Shown here: in pieces, positions 32,637 to 40,743 of the stretch
Numbering within the stretch: the stretch's first letter is position 1
Layout: the number at the start of each line of letters is the position of its first letter
Assembly: GCF_003347015.1 (NCBI RefSeq)
Contig: NZ_PNFB01000023.1
Coordinates: 1 to 64,000, forward strand
Length of the DNA: 64,000 nucleotides
Source of the DNA: Brachybacterium sp. YJGR34
GTDB lineage: Bacteria; Actinomycetota; Actinomycetes; Actinomycetales; Dermabacteraceae
Reading direction: 5' to 3'
Position numbers and translations under genes: made by a program
Notes under the pieces: model-generated
What the model was told of the DNA's origin: nothing
The model's database searches: none
The model's input: the letters and a program-made list of their open reading frames with translations, nothing else

Positions 32637-33794
32637 ATGACCACCTCCGCCGTCGCCGCGCCGAAGGAGTCCGCGCAGCGGATCGACCTCTCCAAGCTGC
32701 TCCTCGAGGGGCGCGCCTTCCTCGCGCTCGCGCTGATCATCGTCGTCTTCTCCCTGCTCTCGCCGAACTTCCTGACCGTCGACAACCTGCTGATCATGTC
32801 CTCGCACGTGGCGATCTTCGCGCTGCTGTCGCTGGGGCAGCTGCTGGTGGTCCTCACCGGCGGGATCGACCTGTCCGTCGGCTCGACCCTCGGGTTCACC
32901 GCGGTGATCGGCGGCTTCCTCCTGCGCGGGGTGCCGCTGGACCTGTTCGGCGTCACCGTGTACCCGAACGTCGCCGCCTCGGTGCTGATCGCCGTCGTCC
33001 TGGGCGGGCTGATCGGAGCGCTCAACGGCGTGCTGGTGGCGCGGTTCAAGGTCGCCCCGTTCGTGGCGACCCTCGGCATGCTCTACGTGATCCGCGGCTT
33101 CGCGCTGCTGCTGACCAACGGGCGCACGATCAACGACCTCTCCGGCGACGAGGGGCTGGGCAACACCGGCTTCGAGTGGCTGGGCTTCCATCGCATCCTC
33201 GGCATCCCCGCCGGCGTGCTCATCATGGCCGTCATCGCCCTGGCGATCGCCGTGATGCTGGGGCGCACCACCTTCGGCCGCTGGCTGTACGCGACCGGCG
33301 GCAATCAGCGCGCCGCCCAGCTCTCGGGCGTGCCCGTGCGCCGGGTGACGGTGTGGGTGTACGTCATCTCCGGGCTGTGCTCGGCGGTGGCCGGGCTGAT
33401 CCTCGCCTCGACCCTGACCAGCGCGAGCCCCACCGCGGGCAACACCTACGAGCTGACCGCGATCGCCGGCGTCGTCATCGGCGGCGCCGCCCTCTCCGGC
33501 GGCCGCGGCACCGTGCGCGGCACCCTGCTGGGCGCCTTCGTGATCGGCTTCCTCTCCGACGGCCTGGTGCTCATCGGGGTCTCCGCCTACTGGCAGACCG
33601 TCTTCGTGGGCGCCGTCATCGTGGTGGCGGTGCTGCTGAACTCCCTGCAGTACGGACGCCCCCGCCGTGCCCGGGCCGCGGCCCCGGCCGCGGATCCCGG
33701 TGCCGCCGACGGCCCCGCCGGCCCCGACGCCGCTGCCGACGGCGAGCCCGATCCCGGCTCCGCACCCCGCACCGAGCCCCCTCGGAGCGACTGA
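32637..33794 (+). CDS. Sugar/polyol ABC transporter permease (CUT2)
   Basis: 385 residues with about ten membrane helices, BPD_transp_2 fold. Typical blocks: NFLTVDNLLIMSSHVAIFAL, LVVLTGGIDLSVGSTLG, NGVLVARFKVAPFVATLGM, YATGGNQRAAQLSGVPV and VIGGAALSGGRGTVRGTLLGA. The C-terminal 55 residues are an Ala/Pro/Asp-rich tail of no known role. The ATG has GGAACGGA upstream; an in-frame GTG at 32607 overlaps the ATPase stop and is an alternative start. Confidence 0.92.
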   Translation: MTTSAVAAPKESAQRIDLSKLLLEGRAFLALALIIVVFSLLSPNFLTVDNLLIMSSHVAIFALLSLGQLLVVLTGGIDLSVGSTLGFTAVIGGFLLRGVPLDLFGVTVYPNVAASVLIAVVLGGLIGALNGVLVARFKVAPFVATLGMLYVIRGFALLLTNGRTINDLSGDEGLGNTGFEWLGFHRILGIPAGVLIMAVIALAIAVMLGRTTFGRWLYATGGNQRAAQLSGVPVRRVTVWVYVISGLCSAVAGLILASTLTSASPTAGNTYELTAIAGVVIGGAALSGGRGTVRGTLLGAFVIGFLSDGLVLIGVSAYWQTVFVGAVIVVAVLLNSLQYGRPRRARAAAPAADPGAADGPAGPDAAADGEPDPGSAPRTEPPRSD

Positions 33795-33876
33795 CCCCTG
33801 ACCCCTGCACGCGGCACCACGTGCAGGCCCGCGGCGCCTCCCCGACGGGATGCGCCACCCCTGAAAGGAACACACC

Positions 33877-34872
33877 ATGGAACGCAGGCACTTCCTCTCC
33901 GTCCTCGGCGCCGGTGCCGCAGCAGCAGGTCTCGCGGCGTGCGGCGGCTCCGAGGAGACCGGTGGCGGCACGTCCGATGCGGGCGGTGGTGGCGGCACCG
34001 ACGGCGGCCTCATCACCATCATCGTCAACGACCCCTCGAACCCCTACTGGAAGACCGAGGGCGACGTCGCCGCGGCCAAGGCCGAGGAGCTCGGATACAC
34101 GACCACGGTCGGCGCCCACAAGGGCGACACCAACACCGAGAACACGCTGGTCGACACCGCGATCTCCAACCAGTCCGTGGCGCTGATCATGGATCCCGCC
34201 AATGCCGACGGATCCATCGGCACCATCAAGAAGGCCGTCCAGGCGGAGATCCCGGTGTTCCTCATCAACGCCGAGATCAACGAGGACGGCATCGCCATGG
34301 CGCAGCTGGTCTCGAACAACGCCCAGGGGGCCGCGCTCGGCGCCCAGGAGTGGGTGAAGCAGATGGGGGAGGGCGGCGAGTACGTCGAGCTGTTCGGCCT
34401 GCCCTCGGACAACAACGCCCAGACCCGCTCCAACGGCTACACCACGACGATCAGCCAGTACCCCGATCTCGAGAAGGTCGGGGAGGAGGTCGCCGATTGG
34501 AACCGCACCCTGGGGCACGACAAGGCGCAGTCCCTGCTCCAGGCCCATCCGGACATCACAGGGCTGATCTCCGGCAACGACGAGATGGCGCTCGGCGCGA
34601 TCGCGGCCTTCCAGGAGGCCGGGGTGCTGGAGAACATCGTGGTGGGCGGCTTCGACGGCTCGCCGGACGCGATCGAGGCGATCAAGAACGGCGAGCTGGC
34701 CTACACGGTGCTGCAGCCGGTGGCGCAGTTCTCCGAGCTGGTCATCGAGATGGCCGATGACTACCTGCGCAACGGCACCGAGCCCGAGCAGGAGAAGCAG
34801 GCGCTGGACTGCCTGCTCATCACCGAGGAGAACATCGACAAGATGACGGCGCCCTTCACGTACACCGAGTGA
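33877..34872 (+). CDS. Periplasmic-binding-protein-like lipoprotein of the polyol importer
   Basis: 331 residues. Twin-Arg lipoprotein signal ERRHFLSVLGAGAAAAGLAAC with the lipidated Cys at 22, a Gly-rich linker, then a type I (Peripla_BP_4) fold: LITIIVNDPSNPYWKTEGD, IMDPANADGSIGTIKKAV, IPVFLINAEIN and NIVVGGFDGSPDAIEAIKNG. It delivers substrate to the CUT2 permease. EryG and the tetritol-binding proteins of mycobacteria are of this class, so erythritol, threitol or another polyol is the expected ligand. ATG with AAAGGAA upstream. Confidence 0.9.
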   Translation: MERRHFLSVLGAGAAAAGLAACGGSEETGGGTSDAGGGGGTDGGLITIIVNDPSNPYWKTEGDVAAAKAEELGYTTTVGAHKGDTNTENTLVDTAISNQSVALIMDPANADGSIGTIKKAVQAEIPVFLINAEINEDGIAMAQLVSNNAQGAALGAQEWVKQMGEGGEYVELFGLPSDNNAQTRSNGYTTTISQYPDLEKVGEEVADWNRTLGHDKAQSLLQAHPDITGLISGNDEMALGAIAAFQEAGVLENIVVGGFDGSPDAIEAIKNGELAYTVLQPVAQFSELVIEMADDYLRNGTEPEQEKQALDCLLITEENIDKMTAPFTYTE

Positions 34873-34874
34873 CC

Positions 34875-34928
34875 CTCGCCGTCCCGGGCCGCGGCCCCGG
34901 GTCCGGACCTCCCCGCGGCGACGGCGAG
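34875..34928 (+). terminator. Terminator-like structure after the ABC operon
   Basis: CTCGCCGTC (34875-34883) pairs perfectly with GACGGCGAG (34920-34928), and GC-rich inner arms around GGCCGCGGCC can also fold. It begins two bases after the binding-protein stop and precedes the next regulated promoter, so it marks the operon boundary. Confidence 0.55.
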
Positions 34929-34948
34929 CCGGCGCGCCGGCGGGGGAG

Positions 34949-34988
34949 AACATTTGTGCTTGACGATTGTGCGCGCTCCGTCTAGGGT
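34949..34988 (+). promoter_or_regulatory. Promoter and SorC-type operator of the MFS-kinase-isomerase operon
   Basis: AACATTTGTGCTTGACGA then T-TGTGC (34949-34972) repeats the box at 28871. -35 TTGACG 34960-34965, 17-base spacer, -10 TAGGGT 34983-34988. The GAG flanking the box upstream is also conserved. Confidence 0.75.
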
Positions 34989-35076
34989 CTGATCCGTCCG
35001 CGCGCCGGCAGCGCCGTGCGCCGGGTCCCGTACGACTGTCGGCCCGTCGGCCGACTCCCACGAAGGAGTGCACCGT

Positions 35077-36453
35077 ATGAGTTCGTCGACGCAGGCCGCC
35101 GGCCTCGCCCCGAGGGCGGCCGGCCAGGAGACGTTCCTGGACCGCCTCGGCATCCCCCACGTCCTGCGCTGGGGCTTCCTCGGCGTGCTGATCTTCATGA
35201 CCGGCAACGGCGTCGAGTCCAACTTCGTCTCCACGCACATCGCCGAGGCCTTCGGGGGCGGGGACGACAAGATCGACCTCGCGGCCCGGATCATCACCGC
35301 CTACAGCCTCGCCGTCCTCATCGGCTCCTATCTCGCCGGCGCGCTCGCGGACCTCTGGGGCCCGCGCCGGGTGATGGCGCTGGGCTTCGGCGTCTGGGTG
35401 GTGTTCGAGCTGGCCTTCCTCGCCTCCCTGCAGCTCGAGTCGGTGCCGCTGGTGACCGTGTCCTACTTCCTGCGCGGCTTCGGGTTCCCCCTGTTCGCCT
35501 TCGCCTTCCTGGTGTGGATCAACCACGTGGTCGTCAAGGAGCGCAACGGCGCGGCCGTCGGCTGGTTCTACGTCATGTTCACCGGCGGTCTGCCCACGCT
35601 CGGCTCGATCGTCGCCGTCTTCCTGATCCCCGGCTTCGGCGGCGGCTTCGCCGGGGAGTCCTGGGCGATGCTGGCCTCCACCGTGCTCGTCACCATCGGC
35701 TTCCTGATCGCCTGGTTCGGCGTGCGCGAGAAGCACGGCAACGTGCGCCTCGCCCCGGCGGGAGAGTCCTCGGGCGCCGTGGTCCTCTCCGGCCTGCGGC
35801 TCACGGTCACCAACAAGCGCATCGCGATGGGCTTCCTGACCCGCCTGATCAACACCGCGCCCCAGTTCGGCATGTTCATCATCCTTCCCAACGTCATCGC
35901 CGGCTCGATCGACGACGGCGGCCTGGGCTGGAGCCAGTCGCAGTGGCTGGTCATGACCAGCGTGGTCTACGCGGGCAACATCCTGTTCAACGCCGCCTTC
36001 GGCACCCTCGGCGACAAGTGGGGCTGGACCCGGACGGTGCGCTGGTTCGGCATCGTCGGCTCCGCCGTCGGCCTGCTGCTGTGGTGGTACGTGCCGCACA
36101 TGGTGCCGGCCGGCTCCGACTGGGGCTTCGTGGTCTCCGTCGCCGCGGGCACCGTCTTCGGCATCCTGCTGGCCGGTTTCGTGCCGCTGGGCGCGATCAT
36201 GCCCGCGATCGCCCCCAAGCACACCGGTGCCGCGATGGCCATGTACACCACCGCCGCCGGCGGCGCGACCTTCCTCGGCTCCGCCGTGGTCGCCCTGGTC
36301 CGTCCCCTCGGCGGCGACGTCGGCGTGGTCTGGGCCTTCATCGGACTCTACGCCTGCGCCTTCGTCATGACCTTCTTCCTCAAGGTCCACCAGCCCCGGC
36401 TGCACGGCGCGGATCTCTCCGACGACGCCGCCGAGGCCCCCGCCGCCCGCTGA
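35077..36453 (+). CDS. MFS transporter, polyol-permease-like
   Basis: 458 residues with 12 predicted helices. GVESNFVSTHIAEAFG in the first loop, GALADLWGPRRVMALG as the loop 2-3 signature, FLRGFGFPLFAFAFLVWINH, and a large central loop around 225-245. By layout it resembles the RbtT-type polyol permease family, which carries ribitol, xylitol and similar alcohols by proton symport. The start has AAGGAG eight bases upstream. It heads the second operon of the regulon, providing an energy-cheap uptake route beside the ABC importer. Confidence 0.85.
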   Translation: MSSSTQAAGLAPRAAGQETFLDRLGIPHVLRWGFLGVLIFMTGNGVESNFVSTHIAEAFGGGDDKIDLAARIITAYSLAVLIGSYLAGALADLWGPRRVMALGFGVWVVFELAFLASLQLESVPLVTVSYFLRGFGFPLFAFAFLVWINHVVVKERNGAAVGWFYVMFTGGLPTLGSIVAVFLIPGFGGGFAGESWAMLASTVLVTIGFLIAWFGVREKHGNVRLAPAGESSGAVVLSGLRLTVTNKRIAMGFLTRLINTAPQFGMFIILPNVIAGSIDDGGLGWSQSQWLVMTSVVYAGNILFNAAFGTLGDKWGWTRTVRWFGIVGSAVGLLLWWYVPHMVPAGSDWGFVVSVAAGTVFGILLAGFVPLGAIMPAIAPKHTGAAMAMYTTAAGGATFLGSAVVALVRPLGGDVGVVWAFIGLYACAFVMTFFLKVHQPRLHGADLSDDAAEAPAAR

Positions 36454-36565
36454 TCCGCCCGGCCCCGGCCTGTCCCGCCCGGCTCGCCGCGCGTAGCCTG
36501 GGGACGGGCCGACAGGTCGGATCGCCGACGCTCCCCGCCGCCACCACGCCCCGAGAGAGACCCTG

Positions 36566-38275
36566 ATGACCTATCTGTTCGATGATCCCAAGACCTTCCC
36601 CTCCGACGCCGTGGAGGGCCTCGTCGCCGCGCACCCCGAGGAGCTCGTGCGCGTCCACGGCGGCGTGGTGCGGGCGACGGCGACGCCGGCGGGGCAGCCC
36701 GCGCTGGTGGTCGGCGGCGGCTCGGGCCACTACCCGGCCTTCGCCGGCTGGGTGGGTCCCGGCTTCGCGCACGGCGCGCCGTGCGGGAACATCTTCTCCT
36801 CCCCGTCCGCGGACCAGGTGTACGCGGTCGCGCGCAATGCGGACAACGGCGGCGGCGTGATCCTCGGCTTCGGCCACTACGCCGGGGACGTCCTGCACTT
36901 CGGGGTGGCCGCGGAGAAGCTGCGGGCCGAGGGCATCGACGTGCGCATCGTCGCCGTCAGCGATGACGTCGCCTCCGGGGAGCCGGGCGATCACCGCGAT
37001 CGCCGCGGGATCGCGGGGGACCTGCCCGTCTTCAAGATCGCCGGGGCCGCGATCCAGGCCGGCGCGGATCTCGAGGAGGCCGAGCGCCTGGCCTGGAAGG
37101 CCAATGACGCCACGCGCTCCCTGGGCGTCGCCTTCGACGGCTGCACCCTGCCCGGAGCCGAGGACGCCCTCTTCCACGTCCCCGCGGGGACCATGGCCAT
37201 CGGTCTGGGCATCCACGGCGAGCCCGGCATCGACGAGGTGCCGATGCCCAGTGCACAGGAGCTGGCGCGCGTGCTCGTCGAGGGCGTGCTGAAGGAGACC
37301 CCGGAGCTGGACTCCTCCCGCGCCGCCGTGGTCCTCAACGGCCTGGGCACCGTGAAGTACGAGGAGCTGTTCGTGGTGTGGAAGCACGTCGCGCAGCTGC
37401 TGGCCGAGGCCGGCGTGACCGTGGTCCGTCCCGAGGTGGGCGAGCACGTCACCAGCTTGAACATGGCCGGCCTCTCCCTGACCGTGACGCGCCTGGACGA
37501 GGAGCTCGAGCAGCTCTGGCTGGCCCCGGCCGACGCCCCGGCGTTCCGTCGCGGCGGCAGCGTCGCCGGGGAGCGCGGCGCGGTGCGCGACGAGCTCTAC
37601 ACCCCCGGCGAGGACCCGATCCCTCCGGCCTCCGAGGACTCCCGCGCCGGCGCCGCGCGCATCACCGAGATCCTCGCCGAGCTGCAGTCCCTGCTCGAGG
37701 AGATGGAGCCGGAGCTGGGGCGCATGGACGCGATCGCCGGCGACGGCGACCACGGCCAGGGCATGGTGCTCGGCGTGCGCGCCGCCCGCGCCACCGCCGA
37801 GCGCGTCACCGGCGCCGGAGCGGGCGCCCGCACGGTGCTGGTGCAGGCCGGGGCCTCGTGGTCCGCCGAGGCCGGCGGCACCTCCGGGGCGCTCTGGGGC
37901 GCGGCGCTGACCAGCCTGGGCAGCGCCTTCTCCGATGACGAGGCGGTCTCCGACCCGCAGATCCTCACCGGCCTCCAGCAGGCCGTGCAGGCCGTCGAGC
38001 GCCTCGGCGGCGCGGCCCCCGGCGACAAGACCATGGTCGACGCCGGGGTGCCCTTCCGCGAGGCGCTGGCCTCCGCCGCCGAGGGCGCCCCCGCCGCGGA
38101 GGCCGTCCGCGCTGCGGCCGCGCAGGCCACCGAGGCCGCGCAGGCCACCGCGGACATCGCCGCCCACCTGGGCCGCGCCCGCACCCACGGCGACAAGTCC
38201 GTGGGCACCCCGGACCCGGGGGCGATCTCCTTCGCGGCGATCGTCACCCGCCTCGGTGAGCTGCTCGCCGCCTGA
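36566..38275 (+). CDS. Dihydroxyacetone-kinase-type tetrulose (erythrulose) kinase
   Basis: 569 residues: a fused DhaK plus DhaL protein that uses ATP. DhaK (about 1-330) has VVGGGSGHYPAFAGWVGPG with His55 at the substrate site and LGIHGEPGIDEVP with His217, the residue that binds the ketose covalently as a hemiaminal. DhaL (about 360-569) has the ATP/Mg motif AGDGDHGQGM near 391 and ASWSAEAGGTSGALWG. The family includes LerK and DerK of M. smegmatis, which phosphorylate L- and D-erythrulose. Next to EltD and an RpiB-type isomerase, an erythrulose kinase is much more likely than a dihydroxyacetone kinase. L versus D cannot be settled from sequence. Confidence 0.88.
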   Translation: MTYLFDDPKTFPSDAVEGLVAAHPEELVRVHGGVVRATATPAGQPALVVGGGSGHYPAFAGWVGPGFAHGAPCGNIFSSPSADQVYAVARNADNGGGVILGFGHYAGDVLHFGVAAEKLRAEGIDVRIVAVSDDVASGEPGDHRDRRGIAGDLPVFKIAGAAIQAGADLEEAERLAWKANDATRSLGVAFDGCTLPGAEDALFHVPAGTMAIGLGIHGEPGIDEVPMPSAQELARVLVEGVLKETPELDSSRAAVVLNGLGTVKYEELFVVWKHVAQLLAEAGVTVVRPEVGEHVTSLNMAGLSLTVTRLDEELEQLWLAPADAPAFRRGGSVAGERGAVRDELYTPGEDPIPPASEDSRAGAARITEILAELQSLLEEMEPELGRMDAIAGDGDHGQGMVLGVRAARATAERVTGAGAGARTVLVQAGASWSAEAGGTSGALWGAALTSLGSAFSDDEAVSDPQILTGLQQAVQAVERLGGAAPGDKTMVDAGVPFREALASAAEGAPAAEAVRAAAAQATEAAQATADIAAHLGRARTHGDKSVGTPDPGAISFAAIVTRLGELLAA

Positions 38276-38315
38276 CCACCGCATTCCGCAGGAACCACAC
38301 CCCGAAGGAGACGTC

Positions 38316-38786
38316 ATGGGCTGGAGAATCATCACCGGATCCGACAACGCCGGATACGGGCACAAGAGCGCGCTGAAGGAGCTGCTGGAGGCGGATGACC
38401 GCGTCGAGTCGGTGGTCGACGTGGGCGTCGGCTCGGCCGATGACGGCACGTACTACCCGAACGTCGCGGTCGCGGCGGCGGAGAAGGTCGCCGCCGGCGA
38501 GGCCGATCGCGCGCTGCTGGTCTGCGGCACCGGTCTGGGTGTCGCGATCGCGGCGAACAAGGTCTCCGGCGTCCGCGCGGTGACCGCGCACGATCTGTAC
38601 TCGGTGCAGCGCTCGGTGCTGTCGAACAACGCGCAGGTGCTGTGCATGGGCCAGCGGGTGGTGGGCCTCGAGCTCGCGAAGGAGCTGGTCAAGGTGTGGC
38701 TGGACCTCGAGTTCGATCCGGCCTCCTCCTCCGCGGCGAAGGTCGATGCGATCTGCGCCTACGACGGGTCCCTCGAGCAGGCCTGA
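38316..38786 (+). CDS. derI: RpiB/LacAB-family isomerase (DerI/EryI-like)
   Basis: 156 residues. The active-site Cys70 lies in LVCGTGLGVAIAANK and His92 in TAHDLYSVQR, as in ribose-5-phosphate isomerase B. The N-terminal motif reads GSDNAGY where RpiB has DHAG, a replacement that I associate with the tetrulose-phosphate isomerases DerI and EryI. These convert D-erythrulose 4-phosphate to D-erythrose 4-phosphate, the exit of tetritol catabolism into the pentose phosphate and shikimate pathways. GAAGGAG precedes the ATG, 40 bases after the kinase stop. Last gene of the operon. Confidence 0.85.
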   Translation: MGWRIITGSDNAGYGHKSALKELLEADDRVESVVDVGVGSADDGTYYPNVAVAAAEKVAAGEADRALLVCGTGLGVAIAANKVSGVRAVTAHDLYSVQRSVLSNNAQVLCMGQRVVGLELAKELVKVWLDLEFDPASSSAAKVDAICAYDGSLEQA

Positions 38787-38862
38787 TCCGGCCGGGCCGG
38801 CGCGAGCCGGCCGCGGCGGGCTCGCCGGCAAGGTCCTCCCTTTCCCCCTCGCCCCCAGGGTG

Positions 38863-38974
38863 GGTCGGAGAACGTCCCCTCTACAAGGGGCCTCATCCGA
38901 CCGAACCCGCCGGCGGCCCACTCTGCCGCGGTGTGGTCGGGGAAGGTCCCCGTCTCCGGGGGCTTTCTCCGACC
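38863..38974. repeat. Tandem pair of 40-bp nested palindromes
   Basis: Copies at 38863-38902 and 38935-38974, period 72 bp. Each has outer arms GGTCGG/CCGACC and an inner CCCC...GGGG stem; the second copy pairs better. Similarity continues past the palindromes (ACCCGCCGGCGGC against ACCCGTCGGTGGC). Located between the convergent derI and MFS genes, where it may stop transcription from both sides. Confidence 0.72.
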
Positions 38975-38994
38975 GCACCCGTCGGTGGCGCCTG

Positions 38995-40431
38995 TCAGTC
39001 CGCGAGTGCCCGACCGCGCAGCTCGGGCAGGGTGAAGGCCGCGGCAGCGGCCAGGGCGAAGGCGAGGGCGAGAGCGCCGAAGGCCAGGACCTGGCCACCG
39101 GCCGCGACCAGCACGGGCACCAGGAACGGCGCCATGATCGAGGCGAGGCGTCCGAAGGCCGCCGCCGCCCCGGTGCCCGTGCCGCGCACCGCGGTGGGGT
39201 AGAGCTCCGGGCCGATCGCGTACAGCGCGCCCCAGGCGCCGAGGTTGAAGAAGCTCAGCAGGCACCCGGCGACGAGGATCTGCGCCTCGCTGTCCGCCAA
39301 TCCGTAGCCGATCGCCGAGAGGGCGGAGCCGGTGAGGAACACCGTGAGCGTCCAGCGCCGCCCCAGCACCTCGATCAGCCAGGCCGCGGCGGCATAGCCG
39401 GGGATCTGGGCGAGGGTGATGATGAGCGTGAAGGTGAAGGAGCGGGTGAGGTCGAAGCCGCGGTCCACCAGCAGCGTGGGGATCCAGATGAAGGCGCCGT
39501 AGTAGGCGAGGTTGATGAAGAACCACACCGCCCACAGGCCGGCGGTGCGGCCGCGCAGCGCCCGGGACCAGATGCCGCCGGCGTCCTCGACCCGGTCCGC
39601 CGCGGGCACCACGCCGACGGCATCGGCGTCGACCCGTTCCGCCGCGCAGCCGGACGGCGCCGTCGCACCGTCGGACGGCGCCTCGCCGGCCGGCTCCGAC
39701 GGGGGCTCGATCCCGGCGGCCTCCTCGAAGCCGCGGGTGACGGCCTCGGCCTCCTCGAACCGGCCCTTCGTCTCCAGGAAGCGCACTGATTCGGGGGTGC
39801 CCAGGCGGATCACCAGCGAGTACAGGGCCGGGACCAGGCCCGCCGCGAGCGCCCAGCGCCACCCGGTGGGTCCGGAGGCGGCCACGAAGGTCCCGACCAG
39901 GGCGGCGAGGATCCAGCCCAGCGCCCAGAACGCCTCGAGCCACACCACCACGCGGCCGCGGATCCGGGCCGGGGCGAACTCGCTCATCAGGGTGGAGGCC
40001 ACCGGCAGCTCGGCCCCGAGGCCCAGACCCACCACGAAGCGCAGCACGATCAGCGCGCCCACTCCGAGCGCGAGGGCGGAGGCGCCCGTGGCCAGGCCGT
40101 AGACCAGCAGGGTGAGGGCGAAGACGCTGCGTCGCCCGATCCGATCGGCGAGCAGGCCGCCCACGCTGGCCCCGAGGGCCATCCCGGCGAAGCCCGCGGA
40201 GGCGATGAGGGAGCCGTCGGCCGTGGAGATCCCCCAGTGCACGGTCAGCGCCGCGATGATGAACGAGATCAGGCCCACGTCCATCGCGTCCAGCGCCCAG
40301 CCGATGCCGGAGGCGCCCAGCAGCTTGGCGTGCTTGCGGGTGAAGGGCAGGCGGTCCAGGCGCTGGGACCGCGTCAGCGGATCGCCGGTGGCGGCACTCG
40401 CGGCGTCGGGCGCGGCAGGGGAGCGGCTCAT
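38995..40431 (-). CDS. NiaP-like MFS transporter (niacin/aromatic acid or sugar)
   Basis: 478 residues, 12 helices. The opening block LLGASGIGWALDAMDVGLIS, then LLADRIGRRSVFALTLLVYG and VVGLGLGAELPVASTLMSEF, match the NiaP/aromatic-acid branch of the sugar-porter-like MFS. GTPESVRFLETKGRFEEAE ends helix 6, and an Ala/Ser/Pro-rich insert lies in the central loop (about 250-280). Start chosen: the ATG with GGAG seven bases upstream; another ATG 12 codons earlier is in frame but has no ribosome site. Substrate uncertain; no nicotinate metabolism gene adjoins. Confidence 0.82.
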   Translation of the reverse strand: MSRSPAAPDAASAATGDPLTRSQRLDRLPFTRKHAKLLGASGIGWALDAMDVGLISFIIAALTVHWGISTADGSLIASAGFAGMALGASVGGLLADRIGRRSVFALTLLVYGLATGASALALGVGALIVLRFVVGLGLGAELPVASTLMSEFAPARIRGRVVVWLEAFWALGWILAALVGTFVAASGPTGWRWALAAGLVPALYSLVIRLGTPESVRFLETKGRFEEAEAVTRGFEEAAGIEPPSEPAGEAPSDGATAPSGCAAERVDADAVGVVPAADRVEDAGGIWSRALRGRTAGLWAVWFFINLAYYGAFIWIPTLLVDRGFDLTRSFTFTLIITLAQIPGYAAAAWLIEVLGRRWTLTVFLTGSALSAIGYGLADSEAQILVAGCLLSFFNLGAWGALYAIGPELYPTAVRGTGTGAAAAFGRLASIMAPFLVPVLVAAGGQVLAFGALALAFALAAAAAFTLPELRGRALAD

Positions 40432-40567
40432 CGTCATCTCCGGGGAGGTAGGGGTGTCCCGGGCCATGATGGTCCACCCGATGCCACCGACGACGACCCG
40501 TCCGTGCCGGTGGTGTGGTGCGGATCACGAGCACGGCCGACGAGGAATGCTCACGTGGGAGAAGCGT

Positions 40568-40596
40568 TTGACAGGGAATTTCTAGCGCTGCAAACT
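40568..40596 (+). promoter_or_regulatory. Promoter with LacI-type operator before the CUT1 operon
   Basis: TTGACA (40568-40573), then TTTCTAGCGCTGCAAA (40579-40594) centred on the palindrome AGCGCT, with CAAACT (40591-40596) as a weak -10. A LacI-family repressor bound between -35 and -10 would block this promoter; the LacI gene at 44073 ends the same cluster. The rest of the 312-base divergent gap shows nothing else. Confidence 0.6.
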
Positions 40597-40743
40597 TGCC
40601 GGGCGTGGCGACTGCGACACGGCTGATCGCGGTCCGTCCTCCGGCGATCCGCCGAACCGGGACCGGAGCCACGAGCAACTACTGGATGTCTGCGTGAGGA
40701 CGCGCGACGTACGTGCGTGATGGTGCGCCGAGGAGGACCGACA

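Noticed and set aside
36454-36565. Separate promoter for the erythrulose kinase gene
   Set aside because: TAGCCT near 36494 is -10-like but no -35 or operator box accompanies it; the MFS promoter with the shared operator explains expression more simply.
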